Both the position numbers and the translations under genes were made by a program. Under the pieces are notes generated by a model. The model made no database searches and had not been told where the DNA came from. It was given only the letters and a program-made list of their open reading frames with translations. A stretch of DNA of 34,468 bases from an uncultured Rhodobiaceae bacterium (lineage in GTDB: Bacteria > Pseudomonadota > Alphaproteobacteria > Rhizobiales > TMED25): the NCBI GenBank assembly GCA_913030915.1, contig CAJWEW010000015.1, positions 1 to 34,468 on the forward strand. The letters are read 5' to 3'. The stretch's first letter is position 1. Each line of letters begins with the position of its first letter. This document shows positions 1 through 7,322 of this stretch, piece after piece.

Positions 1-552
1 ACAGTTGTTTCAAACAATTGCGGGATCGACGGTCATGGTTTGGGTACACTACTACAAACACGCCAAATTAAAAAAATGATCTCATCATATGTTGGTGAAA
101 ATAAAACATTCGAAGAACAGTACTTAAACGGGGATCTAGAATTAGAGTTCTCTCCTCAGGGCACATTGGCTGAGCGGTGTCGAGCGGGTGGAGCAGGCAT
201 ACCCGCTTTTTATACTAAAACTGGGGTTGGGACAGTCATTGCCGAAGGGAAAGAAACGAAAATTATAGATGGTGTTGAATACCTTATGGAAAAGGCAATT
301 AGAGGTGATTTATCTATAATAAAAGCATGGAAAGGTGATGACTCAGGGAACCTGATTTTTAGAAAGACCGCAAGAAACTTCAATCCCCCGATGGCCAAGG
401 CGGGTGATATTTGTATAGCTGAAGTTGAACAACTTGTAAAAACTGGTGATTTGGATCCTGATCATATCCATCTTCCTGGTATTTATGTAGATCGGATATT
501 TGAAGGTACCTATAATGGGAAAAAAATAGAATTTATAACCTTAAGTGAATAA
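1..552 (+). CDS. scoA: Succinyl-CoA:3-ketoacid CoA-transferase subunit A (C-terminal part)
   Basis: This is the 3' part of the A subunit of the 3-oxoacid CoA transferase, which moves CoA from succinyl-CoA to acetoacetate. The reading frame is open to the first base of the window, so the ORF-track start (a TTG at base 40) is not the real start. Upstream residues [14 protein letters not shown] continue the family motif. Downstream, [27 protein letters not shown] and the glycine-rich [12 protein letters not shown] stretch are typical of SCOT/ScoA. About 184 residues are visible of a family length near 235, so roughly the first 50 are missing. scoB follows after 14 bases, giving the usual two-subunit operon. 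Product assignment is firm; use for ketone bodies or PHB breakdown is inferred from the family. Confidence 0.93.
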   Translation, partial: TVVSNNCGIDGHGLGTLLQTRQIKKMISSYVGENKTFEEQYLNGDLELEFSPQGTLAERCRAGGAGIPAFYTKTGVGTVIAEGKETKIIDGVEYLMEKAIRGDLSIIKAWKGDDSGNLIFRKTARNFNPPMAKAGDICIAEVEQLVKTGDLDPDHIHLPGIYVDRIFEGTYNGKKIEFITLSE

Positions 553-566
553 TAAAGGATATTATT

Positions 567-1196
567 TTGTCGTGGACTCGTGAAGAAATGTGCAATATCG
601 CTGCACAAGAATTAAAAGATGGTTACTATTGCAATCTTGGAATTGGGATGCCAACAAAGGTTGCAAATTATATACCTGAGGGTGTGAATGTAACACTGCA
701 ATCAGAGAATGGTATGCTGGGTATGGGACCATTCCCAAAACAAAAAGAGATCGATGCCGATATTATAAATGCAGGAAAGCAGACAATAACAGAGCTACCA
801 GAGACCTCGTACTTTGATAGCTCAGAGTCATTTGCTATGATCAGAGGCGGTCGCATTGACCTGTCCATTTTAGGTGCATTGCAAGTGTCTGAGGAGGGTG
901 ACCTAGCGAATTGGATGATACCAGGAAAAATGGTAAAAGGAATGGGAGGCGCAATGGATCTGGTCGCTGGCGTAAAAAAAGTACTAATTCTGATGGAGCA
1001 TAATGCTAGAGATGGACAGCCTAAACTATTAAAAAAATGCACCTTACCGCTAACTGGTAGATCGGTTGTAAATACTGTCATTACAGATCTTGGCAAATTT
1101 GACATCTTGCCAGATGGAATTCAAATCATAGAAATCGCGCCCAATGTTAGCCTCGATGAAATACGCTCGAAAACAGAGGCAACAATAATTAATTAG
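567..1196 (+). CDS. scoB: Succinyl-CoA:3-ketoacid CoA-transferase subunit B
   Basis: This is the catalytic B subunit of the 3-oxoacid CoA transferase. The 209-aa length matches the family. GIGMPTKVANYIPEG near residue 30 and the QSENGMLGMGPFP segment are visible; the Glu in SENG is the residue that forms the CoA thioester in this family. The start is TTG at 567, supported by AAAGGAT six bases upstream; no ATG fits the conserved N-terminus. It follows scoA by 14 bases and is surely co-transcribed with it. The stop codon abuts the stop codon of the convergent iron permease gene with no spacer, and no strong terminator is visible between them. Confidence 0.95.
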   Translation: MSWTREEMCNIAAQELKDGYYCNLGIGMPTKVANYIPEGVNVTLQSENGMLGMGPFPKQKEIDADIINAGKQTITELPETSYFDSSESFAMIRGGRIDLSILGALQVSEEGDLANWMIPGKMVKGMGGAMDLVAGVKKVLILMEHNARDGQPKLLKKCTLPLTGRSVVNTVITDLGKFDILPDGIQIIEIAPNVSLDEIRSKTEATIIN

Positions 1197-2858
1197 TTAA
1201 TTTTCATTTTTCACTAATTCACGATTTATAAGAATTATAGGCAATAATCCAGTTGCAACAATTGTCAAAGCTGGCAATGCCGCCTCTTCAATCTGTGATA
1301 AAGATGCGTATGTGTATACATAAGTTGCCAACGTATCAAAGTTAAAAGGTCTTAGAATTAATGTTGCAGGTAATTCCTTCATTGAGTCAACAAATACTAA
1401 TAAGGCAGACATAATCAAGGCAGGTTTTATAATTGGTAACTGAATTTTGATGAGTGTAGAATACTTTGATTGACCAAGAACGCGTGAGGCAGCAGCAATA
1501 TCTGGGTTAAGCGTAGTAAAACCTGACTCGATGGTTCCATATGATATCGTAAGAAAACGTATCACGTACGCATAAACTATAGCAATCATTGTGCCTGAAA
1601 AAATTAAACCAACCGTAATATTAAAGTAATGACCCAAAGCATTCTTAATGAGACCATCAAGAGTGATGAGCGGCACAATTACACCCAGTGCGATTACAAC
1701 GCCGGGGAGGGCATATCCAAGTCTTGATATGGTGACAGATAGTCTAATTATGAGATTATTCGATGTTATGTAAGTATTAACAAGGAATACGCCCAATATA
1801 ATTGTAAGTATTGCTGCAAAGATTGACAGAAGGAGTGAATTAAAAAGTAGATCAGCATATTTAATAGCATCAACTTCTAGAATTCGCTCTAATACGAAAT
1901 CAAGCAGTACGAGAGATGGAAATAAAAATCCAATTAAAATGGGCACGGCACAAATTATTATTGCAAAAACTGACCTACCCTTGCTTAATTTTATCCTGTT
2001 TACGCTCATAAGCTTTCTATTATTTTGCGCAAATGATCTTTTCTTTCTTAGCCCTTTCTCAATTATCATAAGTAAAAACACAAATAATAACATAAAGATT
2101 GCAATTTGGGCTGCACCACCTAGGTTATTTTTTCCAAGCCATGTAATGTATACCCCGACACTGAGGGTATCCACCCCATAATACTCGAATGCTGCAAATT
2201 CATTCATTGACTCCATAATTACTAGTATTAATCCAATTATTATTGCAGGTCTTGCCATTGGTAAGGCAATATGAAAAAAACTATATATTGAAGATTTCCC
2301 CAATGTTGAGCTGACTTCAATTAATGTCATTGACTGTCTCAAAAAAGCAGCTCTCGATGTCAAATACACATAAGGGTATAGGACAAATGACATTACAAAA
2401 ATCGAACCACCAATTGAGTAAACGCTGGGAAACCAGTAGTCCCTTATTGAACCCCATCCAAAAATAAATCTCAAGTTCGTTTGAACAAAACCAGTATAGT
2501 CTAAAAGATCACCATATGCATACGCTACAATATATGCAGGCATGGCAAGAGGTATGAGACATAGCCATTCCATTGTCCTTCTCATTGGAAATTCATACAC
2601 CGTCACTATCCACGCCAAACCAACACCAATGAGTATCGTTATTATGGAAATACCAGTCAAAACTATAGATGTTGTTGTTATATAACCAGGGAGAACAGTC
2701 GATGAAAGATGAGGCCAAATATTCTTATCAGCTGAGAAAGCAATATAAAATATTGTAAGTATTGGAATAGCTATTATAGAAGCAACAAAGAGAGCTCCTA
2801 GGGTTTCTAGGAGCTCTCTTTGATAGGTAATTTTATTGATCATCGCTCTCATGAACAA
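1197..2858 (-). CDS. Ferric-iron ABC transporter permease (FbpB/FutB type, fused double permease)
   Basis: This is an inner-membrane permease of the binding-protein-dependent iron(III) family. Its 553 residues hold two copies of the permease unit, each with several membrane segments. Each copy carries an EAA loop that docks the ATPase: EVSSTLGKSS...LPMARPA near residues 181-205 and AAASRVLGQSK...LPIIKPA near 455-480. This two-in-one layout is usual for FbpB/SfuB/FutB. The start is uncertain: TTG 2858, ATG 2852 and ATG 2843 all fit, and none has a convincing ribosome site. It lies 53 bases downstream of the binding-protein gene in the same direction. No ATP-binding subunit is in the window. 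A perfect 16-bp hairpin lies in codons about 13-24. Confidence 0.92.
   Translation of the reverse strand: MFMRAMINKITYQRELLETLGALFVASIIAIPILTIFYIAFSADKNIWPHLSSTVLPGYITTTSIVLTGISIITILIGVGLAWIVTVYEFPMRRTMEWLCLIPLAMPAYIVAYAYGDLLDYTGFVQTNLRFIFGWGSIRDYWFPSVYSIGGSIFVMSFVLYPYVYLTSRAAFLRQSMTLIEVSSTLGKSSIYSFFHIALPMARPAIIIGLILVIMESMNEFAAFEYYGVDTLSVGVYITWLGKNNLGGAAQIAIFMLLFVFLLMIIEKGLRKKRSFAQNNRKLMSVNRIKLSKGRSVFAIIICAVPILIGFLFPSLVLLDFVLERILEVDAIKYADLLFNSLLLSIFAAILTIILGVFLVNTYITSNNLIIRLSVTISRLGYALPGVVIALGVIVPLITLDGLIKNALGHYFNITVGLIFSGTMIAIVYAYVIRFLTISYGTIESGFTTLNPDIAAASRVLGQSKYSTLIKIQLPIIKPALIMSALLVFVDSMKELPATLILRPFNFDTLATYVYTYASLSQIEEAALPALTIVATGLLPIILINRELVKNEN
2786..2822 (-). promoter_or_regulatory. 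Perfect 16-bp hairpin inside the permease 5' coding region
   Basis: CAAAGAGAGCTCCTAG and its exact reverse complement CTAGGAGCTCTCTTTG are separated by five bases. The element is in frame and encodes residues QRELLETLGALF of the permease. A 16-bp perfect stem with a 5-base loop so close to the start codon would be very stable in mRNA and could slow ribosomes or shield the transcript from 3' exonucleases. It is not followed by a U-run, so it is not a standard terminator. The role is inferred. Confidence 0.6.
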
Positions 2859-2862
2859 TGGT

Positions 2863-2907
2863 CATACCATTTTAAAATTAAATTGTCATATAATTTAATT
2901 TGGTATG
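2863..2907 (-). promoter_or_regulatory. Stem-loop between iron binding-protein and permease genes
   Basis: The intergenic gap holds an outer CATACC/GGTATG pair and, after a 6-base bulge on one side, a 10-bp inner stem AAATTAAATT/AATTTAATTT around a seven-base loop. It starts five bases after the binding-protein stop codon. Hairpins in this position often stabilise the upstream mRNA, giving more binding protein than permease. There is no clear U-run in the direction of transcription, so full termination is less likely. Confidence 0.5.
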
Positions 2908-2911
2908 CTAA

Positions 2912-3955
2912 TTATTCATCAAAGCCAACAAGATCAACCATCTCACTAGCCATTTCACGGCCGTTTGCGATAGTTATTAGATCTAATGTGTCAGCATTTA
3001 GCTCACCAAAAGATGCCACCATATCAGAAATGCCAACATTCCTTTTTAGTGGATACTCATGGTTGACACCAGCATACATTGCTTGCGCGGTATCTTGAGT
3101 TAGGAATTCAATTAATCTGATACCATTCTCAGCATTCGGTGCATGCTTGGCTAACACTGCTCCAGATAAGTTCATGTGTGTTCCACGACCATCTGCATTA
3201 GGCATGATAATCTTTGCACTAGCAGCCCATTCTTTCTGCTCAGGCTCTTTATCATTGGTTCTCATCTTAGCCATATAATAAGTATTACCTATTGATACGT
3301 CACACTCACCTGAGTAGATACCTTTTACTTGGGCTCTATCATTACCTTGAGGTGTTCTTGCAAGATTTGCTTTTAAACCTCTTAGCCAATTAATTGTCTC
3401 GATTTCACCATGATGGGCGATTAGAGATGAAAATAATGCTAGGTTGTAGGCATTTTGACCTGACCTTATGCACACTCTACCCTTCCATTTTGGACCAGCT
3501 AGCTCTTCATAAGTTATCTCATTTTCTGGCACACGATCAATCGATGCGTACACAACACGAGCTCTTGCAGTAAGACCTACCCAATGACCATCAGGGTCAC
3601 GATATTGTGGAGGAATATTTGACTCTACAATACCTGATTGGAAAGATTGTGATACACCACTGTTTACAGCGCTGCTCAAACGTCCGATATCTACTGTTAG
3701 AAGCACGTCCGCTGGGCTATTTTCTCCTTCTTGCACCATCTTATCGACAAGACCTTTTCCTGCGAATAAAACATTTACTTTTATGCCTGTTTCTTCAGTA
3801 AATCTCTCAAGCATTGGCTCAATCAGATATGGCTGTCTGTATGAATATACATTAACTTCTTCATGATTGTGTCCTAATGACCAAGACTCTGTGTAAGTTG
3901 CAGTTAAAATAAATATTGATAGTGAAAAAAGTAGAATTTTTTTCATAAACGTCAT
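2912..3955 (-). CDS. Periplasmic iron(III)-binding protein (FutA/FbpA family)
   Basis: This is the solute-binding protein of a ferric-iron ABC importer. The N-terminus (MKKILLFSLSIFILTATY) is a signal peptide. After it, VYSYRQPYLIEPMLERF, the NVLFAGKGLVDKM segment and SPADVLLTVDIGRL match the FutA branch. Tyrosines likely to bind Fe(III) are seen in VYSYRQ and in GNTYYMAKM. Length, 347 aa, is normal. The start at 3955 is chosen because AGGAGA sits seven bases before it; a second ATG three codons on is possible. It is the first gene of the operon, with the permease downstream. A good sigma70-like promoter and possible iron-responsive sequences lie upstream. Confidence 0.94.
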   Translation of the reverse strand: MTFMKKILLFSLSIFILTATYTESWSLGHNHEEVNVYSYRQPYLIEPMLERFTEETGIKVNVLFAGKGLVDKMVQEGENSPADVLLTVDIGRLSSAVNSGVSQSFQSGIVESNIPPQYRDPDGHWVGLTARARVVYASIDRVPENEITYEELAGPKWKGRVCIRSGQNAYNLALFSSLIAHHGEIETINWLRGLKANLARTPQGNDRAQVKGIYSGECDVSIGNTYYMAKMRTNDKEPEQKEWAASAKIIMPNADGRGTHMNLSGAVLAKHAPNAENGIRLIEFLTQDTAQAMYAGVNHEYPLKRNVGISDMVASFGELNADTLDLITIANGREMASEMVDLVGFDE

Positions 3956-3968
3956 TAATTTCTCCTAG

Positions 3969-3985
3969 TTTAGAATTATTATAAT
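3969..3985 (-). promoter_or_regulatory. Candidate Irr/ICE-like iron control box
   Basis: On the plus strand TTTAGAA-TTA-TTATAAT resembles the Irr-binding ICE pattern TTTAGAA-N3-TTCTAAA of alphaproteobacteria: the first half matches fully and the second 5 of 7. It lies in the leader of the iron binding-protein gene, between the predicted transcription start and the ribosome site. The match is suggestive only; AT-rich DNA yields such boxes by chance. Confidence 0.25.
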
Positions 3986-4007
3986 TTGATGTATGAAAAA
4001 ATTTCAC

Positions 4008-4042
4008 GCGCGAGAGATACGCGCAAACGAATATTATGTCAA
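4008..4042 (-). promoter_or_regulatory. Promoter of the iron-uptake operon with dyad over the -10 box
   Basis: Reading the minus strand, a perfect -35 box TTGACA (4037-4042) is followed after exactly 17 bases by TATCTC (4014-4019). The -10 box lies inside a GC-rich dyad, GCGCG-N7-CGCGC (4008-4024), which stands out in this AT-rich DNA and is placed where a repressor would block polymerase. Promoter assignment is reasonable; the operator role and its regulator are inferred. Confidence 0.5.
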
Positions 4043-4045
4043 TAA

Positions 4046-4234
4046 CTATTTTTTATTTTTATTTGCCGTCTTAGCCGACGCAATTATTTCATTTGCAATT
4101 TCAATTGCGTCATTGGGATTAAAATCAATAGGCAGACTAATTTCTTCATTCTGAATAAATAATCTGACCATACCTTCTGTCGTTGGCCCAACTTGTAAAT
4201 CAGTTTCTTTATTGTGCTTTGAATTAATTCCCAT
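4046..4234 (-). CDS. Small conserved protein, DUF6324-like
   Basis: This is a 62-aa acidic-to-basic cytosolic protein with no membrane segment. The pattern MGINS...LQVGPTTEGMVRLFIQ...LPIDFNPNDAIEIANEI resembles a short alphaproteobacterial family that I recall as DUF6324; this is from memory and was not searched. The predicted layout is a beta hairpin followed by a helix and a Lys-rich tail. No function is known to me. The ATG at 4234 fits the conserved MGINS start, although its ribosome site is weak. It lies upstream of the iron operon on the same strand, but the iron promoter sits between them, so it is probably a separate unit. Confidence 0.7.
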   Translation of the reverse strand: MGINSKHNKETDLQVGPTTEGMVRLFIQNEEISLPIDFNPNDAIEIANEIIASAKTANKNKK

Positions 4235-4334
4235 CGCTTGAACTTTATGAAAAAATGATATAGTTATCTTACGTATTGATTATTATACCTCTTGTTTGAA
4301 TTATTTGGTATAAATTTTATGAGTGAAGTATTGT

Positions 4335-4411
4335 GCCGCTGTAGCTCAGCTGGTTAGAGCGCCTGATTGTGGATCAGGAGGTCCTTGGTTCGAATCCAAG
4401 CAGTGGTACCA
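4335..4411 (+). tRNA. tRNA-His (GTG)
   Basis: A full cloverleaf can be drawn. The acceptor stem is GCCGCTG with CAGTGGT (two G-U pairs), the D stem GCTC/GAGC, the anticodon stem CCTGA/TCAGG with loop TTGTGGA giving anticodon GTG, and the T stem CTTGG/CCAAG. CCA is encoded (4409-4411). The discriminator is A73 (4408) and the base before position 1 is T (4334), so the normal G(-1):C73 identity pair of tRNA-His is absent. Loss of this pair is described for a large clade of Alphaproteobacteria. The gene ends three bases before the stop codon of convergent ispH. Confidence 0.97.
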
Positions 4412-4414
4412 AAT

Positions 4415-5359
4415 TCAACTCAAACTACCTGGCACACGAAAAGTTACATCTTCTTTTACTGCCTCAACCTCTTCAATATCAAGATCAAACTCCTTTTTTA
4501 ATTTTGATATAAATAACTCTACCAGAATTTCAGGTGCAGATGCACCAGAGGATATACCGATAGTGCTGCAATTCCTTATCCTATCAATGGGAAATTTACT
4601 CTCGGAGTTTATTAGCTGAGAATCCGGGCACCCAGTCTTCTTTGCTACCTCGACCAGCCTCACTGAATTAGATGAATTTCTACTTCCAATAACAAAAAAC
4701 ATATCGCATTTATCAGCAATTTGTTTTACCGCCATTTGGCGGTTTGTTGTTGCATAGCAAATATCCTCTTTTTTTGGTGAATGTATATCAGGAAATTTTT
4801 TTCTTAAGCAACCAATGATTTCACTAGTATCATCAATTGATAATGTAGTCTGTGTAATGTACGACAAATTCTTATCTGTTTTTGGATTATAATTTTCAGC
4901 ATCAGTAACACTTTGAATTAAATCAATAGCGCCATCAGGTAATTGACCCATCGTACCAATTACTTCGGGATGATTCTCATGCCCTATGAGTATTACATGC
5001 ATTCCATGTCTATATAAATTTTCTGCTTCCCTATGGACTTTAGAGACCAATGGGCATGTTGCGTCAATAAATATCATATTGAGATTACTTGCTTCTGTAA
5101 TCACAGATTTTGGTACCCCATGCGCTGAAAATATCACGGGTCTTGACTTATCATGTATTTCTTCTAATTCCTCTACAAATACAGCACCAATTTCTTTTAA
5201 GCTTTCGACAACATGCTTATTATGAACAATTTCATGCCTCACATATACAGGCGCTCCATATTTATCGAGACTTTTTTTAACGATCTCAATTGCTCTATCA
5301 ACACCAGCACAGAAACCCCTCGGGGCAGCTAAATAGATTTTAAGTTTACTATGTTCCAT
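4415..5359 (-). CDS. ispH: 4-hydroxy-3-methylbut-2-enyl diphosphate reductase
   Basis: This is the last enzyme of the MEP isoprenoid pathway, a [4Fe-4S] enzyme making IPP and DMAPP from HMBPP. Counting from the ATG at 5359, the cluster cysteines are C17 (PRGFCAG), C102 (DATCPLV) and C201 (ICYATTNRQ). Substrate motifs RHEIVHN, FSAHGV, GHENHPEV, YITQTTLS, SSNSVRL and GISSGASAPE are all present. The ORF-track start 21 bases further up (TTG) is rejected: ATG 5359 has GGA upstream and starts right before the conserved KIYLAAPRGFC. It overlaps the end of blh by 11 bases, so it is translationally coupled to the retinal operon and could raise isoprenoid supply for it. Confidence 0.96.
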   Translation of the reverse strand: MEHSKLKIYLAAPRGFCAGVDRAIEIVKKSLDKYGAPVYVRHEIVHNKHVVESLKEIGAVFVEELEEIHDKSRPVIFSAHGVPKSVITEASNLNMIFIDATCPLVSKVHREAENLYRHGMHVILIGHENHPEVIGTMGQLPDGAIDLIQSVTDAENYNPKTDKNLSYITQTTLSIDDTSEIIGCLRKKFPDIHSPKKEDICYATTNRQMAVKQIADKCDMFFVIGSRNSSNSVRLVEVAKKTGCPDSQLINSESKFPIDRIRNCSTIGISSGASAPEILVELFISKLKKEFDLDIEEVEAVKEDVTFRVPGSLS

Positions 5360-6251
5360 TTTTTTCCAATATGTATTCAAGAATGATATGCGGGAAAGTA
5401 AGAGCTGCGAGCCCGATAAATATCACCTTATTGATACTGCTGTTAATATCATACTCACTCATAAGAAAAATAAATGCAACGACAAATATGAATGCTGTAA
5501 CTATTGTCAAAGGCAGGCTTTTACGTATGAACATTTTAATGGATTTTGAGAGATCTTTATCCAGATCTTGCATAAGAGTAATAGAGTGACGCACAGAATG
5601 TAAGAAACAAAAATATAATGTAAAAGCAAAAAGTGGATGGCAAAAATAATTCAATATGAGGATTGCGCATAAATCAATTATTAAAATTGAAGCATAAGGA
5701 TTTTTTGCAACTAATACGATTGCGATTGATGAAATGATACTAATAAAAAAAACTGAAATAATGAAATAGTAATCACTAAAGATAAATAAATCTGTATTCA
5801 TCCCAATAGTATTAAATATATTTATTGTGTCAGTATAATGAAACAACAGTGGCGCTGAAATTACAACTGATCCTTTTAAGAAAAATAAGATGTCTAGGAA
5901 GAATTTTTTAGAATGAAAAAGAAATTCTGAGTCTTCTTTGCCAAAATGATATGAGGCAACAAGTAAAAAGAGAAAGAGCAGGAAAGTTGACGACAGCAGC
6001 CAGGCACATATCACTATAATACTTACTGCCGAGTATCCCACATAAAAAGTCAACATACTTTTCAAATTAAATATTTTTAATAATTTTGCTCCCTTCATAT
6101 TATCCAAAGCGCCGTGAGATATTCCAATTGATGCAACAAGTAATAAACATACAAATAGAAACGGACTATTTCGAAAATAATCAAACGATGTCATGAATAT
6201 GCTCAGAACCAGAAAGAGTATCGAATGACGAAAATTAATCTTATTTATCAT
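5349..6251 (-). CDS. blh: Brp/Blh family beta-carotene 15,15'-dioxygenase
   Basis: This integral-membrane enzyme splits beta-carotene into two retinal molecules. It has 300 residues and mostly hydrophobic segments. The histidines that hold the catalytic iron in this family lie in ISHGALDNMKG, ASYHFGKEDSEF, FLHSVRHSI and the C-terminal TFPHIILEYILEKN. The start ATG directly follows the TAA of crtY (TAAATG). The end overlaps ispH by 11 bases. Its presence next to crtY shows that the end product of the operon is retinal and not only carotenoid, which implies a rhodopsin gene elsewhere in the genome. Confidence 0.95.
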   Translation of the reverse strand: MINKINFRHSILFLVLSIFMTSFDYFRNSPFLFVCLLLVASIGISHGALDNMKGAKLLKIFNLKSMLTFYVGYSAVSIIVICAWLLSSTFLLFLFLLVASYHFGKEDSEFLFHSKKFFLDILFFLKGSVVISAPLLFHYTDTINIFNTIGMNTDLFIFSDYYFIISVFFISIISSIAIVLVAKNPYASILIIDLCAILILNYFCHPLFAFTLYFCFLHSVRHSITLMQDLDKDLSKSIKMFIRKSLPLTIVTAFIFVVAFIFLMSEYDINSSINKVIFIGLAALTFPHIILEYILEKNGT

Positions 6252-7322
6252 TTATTTTCCTACTAGAGCGCTTAAAAATATATTTTTTGGCATGCGTCGG
6301 ATTACTGAAAGATCTTCTGAAAGAGTAGTCTCTTCAGAGAGGAATTTTATAATTGTATCTGTTTTGCACCCAAACATTCTATAAAAAACTTCGATCATTT
6401 CGGAGGAGTTATTGGATAAAACACGTAAAAATATATTATCCAAGTATTGATATTTCTTACTAATTGAAAAATTATTCAATTTGTTTATATATTGTATATT
6501 TTTTTGAATATAGCGAGATTGTTTTTGTATATTTGTAAATGTATATCCAGTACTAAGCCGTGTCATTCCTCCAGCTGTTCCAATTTGTATTATATTGTCA
6601 CTCCTCGTAGTCTTTGAATTAAACATCGGTATTTTACCTGTCTCTGTATAATTTATTTTATATTTCGCAATTTTTAAAATATTTTTAATATAGTCGTGAA
6701 TTTGATCACCGTAATCCAATTCACTCCTATCATTCATATTTGATATCCAAGTACTCTCAATGAGTGCTGTTTTTGACGTAAAAGGCAATACATAAAAAAA
6801 ATGGACACTGTTTTTTTGATCACAATTAAAATCCATTAATGTCAAAACCTTATCATCAAATACATCTCTCTCTACTTCAATCTCATATCCTTGGAAGTGT
6901 TGCCAAAGCCCACTTCTGTCATCTTGCTTATCACTCACACTATTGAAGATAATCGAGCAATTATTTCTGACATCTTTTTTGTTTTTGAAAAAGTTTATAT
7001 TGGTATTTTTTTTCAAAGTATTTAAGATTTTTTCATAAAATAGACCGCTATCAATACACTGATATGGATAATGTGAAGATGAATGTGATTTTGTTCCTTT
7101 TTCTGTCTTAATCTCAAATTCAGTCCAACTTTTTTTTACACAGTCATCAAAACCATGCTCAAAAGTCTTCCAAAATGACCAAGATTTATCACGTTCGTAT
7201 TTTTCTCTGGGCTCAATGATCGCCAGAGATTTACCGCTAAGCTTATTATTAACCTCAAGGCTATATGCAAGTGATAACCCTGCACATCCACCACCAACTA
7301 TAATGTAATCAAAATCTCTCAT
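6252..7322 (-). CDS. crtY: Lycopene beta-cyclase
   Basis: This flavoprotein closes both ends of lycopene to beta-carotene rings. An N-terminal Rossmann motif IIVGGGCAGLSLA, the family signature DKSWSFW near residue 47, ALIESTWIS in the middle, and GTAGGMTRLSTGYTF near residue 250 are visible. Length, 356 aa, is slightly short of the usual 380. The Glu of the central acidic motif is kept, but the following residues differ from the common E-[DE]-T pattern. The start overlaps the end of crtB by 14 bases (ATGAGAGATTTTGA), and blh follows without a gap. Many Lys/Asn codons reflect the AT-rich genome. Confidence 0.94.
   Translation of the reverse strand: MRDFDYIIVGGGCAGLSLAYSLEVNNKLSGKSLAIIEPREKYERDKSWSFWKTFEHGFDDCVKKSWTEFEIKTEKGTKSHSSSHYPYQCIDSGLFYEKILNTLKKNTNINFFKNKKDVRNNCSIIFNSVSDKQDDRSGLWQHFQGYEIEVERDVFDDKVLTLMDFNCDQKNSVHFFYVLPFTSKTALIESTWISNMNDRSELDYGDQIHDYIKNILKIAKYKINYTETGKIPMFNSKTTRSDNIIQIGTAGGMTRLSTGYTFTNIQKQSRYIQKNIQYINKLNNFSISKKYQYLDNIFLRVLSNNSSEMIEVFYRMFGCKTDTIIKFLSEETTLSEDLSVIRRMPKNIFLSALVGK

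Noticed and set aside
668-1105. 145-aa minus-strand ORF
   Set aside because: Antisense shadow of scoB.
1187-1202. AATTAA-N4-TTAATT inverted repeat between convergent scoB and iron permease genes
   Set aside because: Only A-T pairs, inside both stop regions, with no real U-run; too weak to call a bidirectional terminator.
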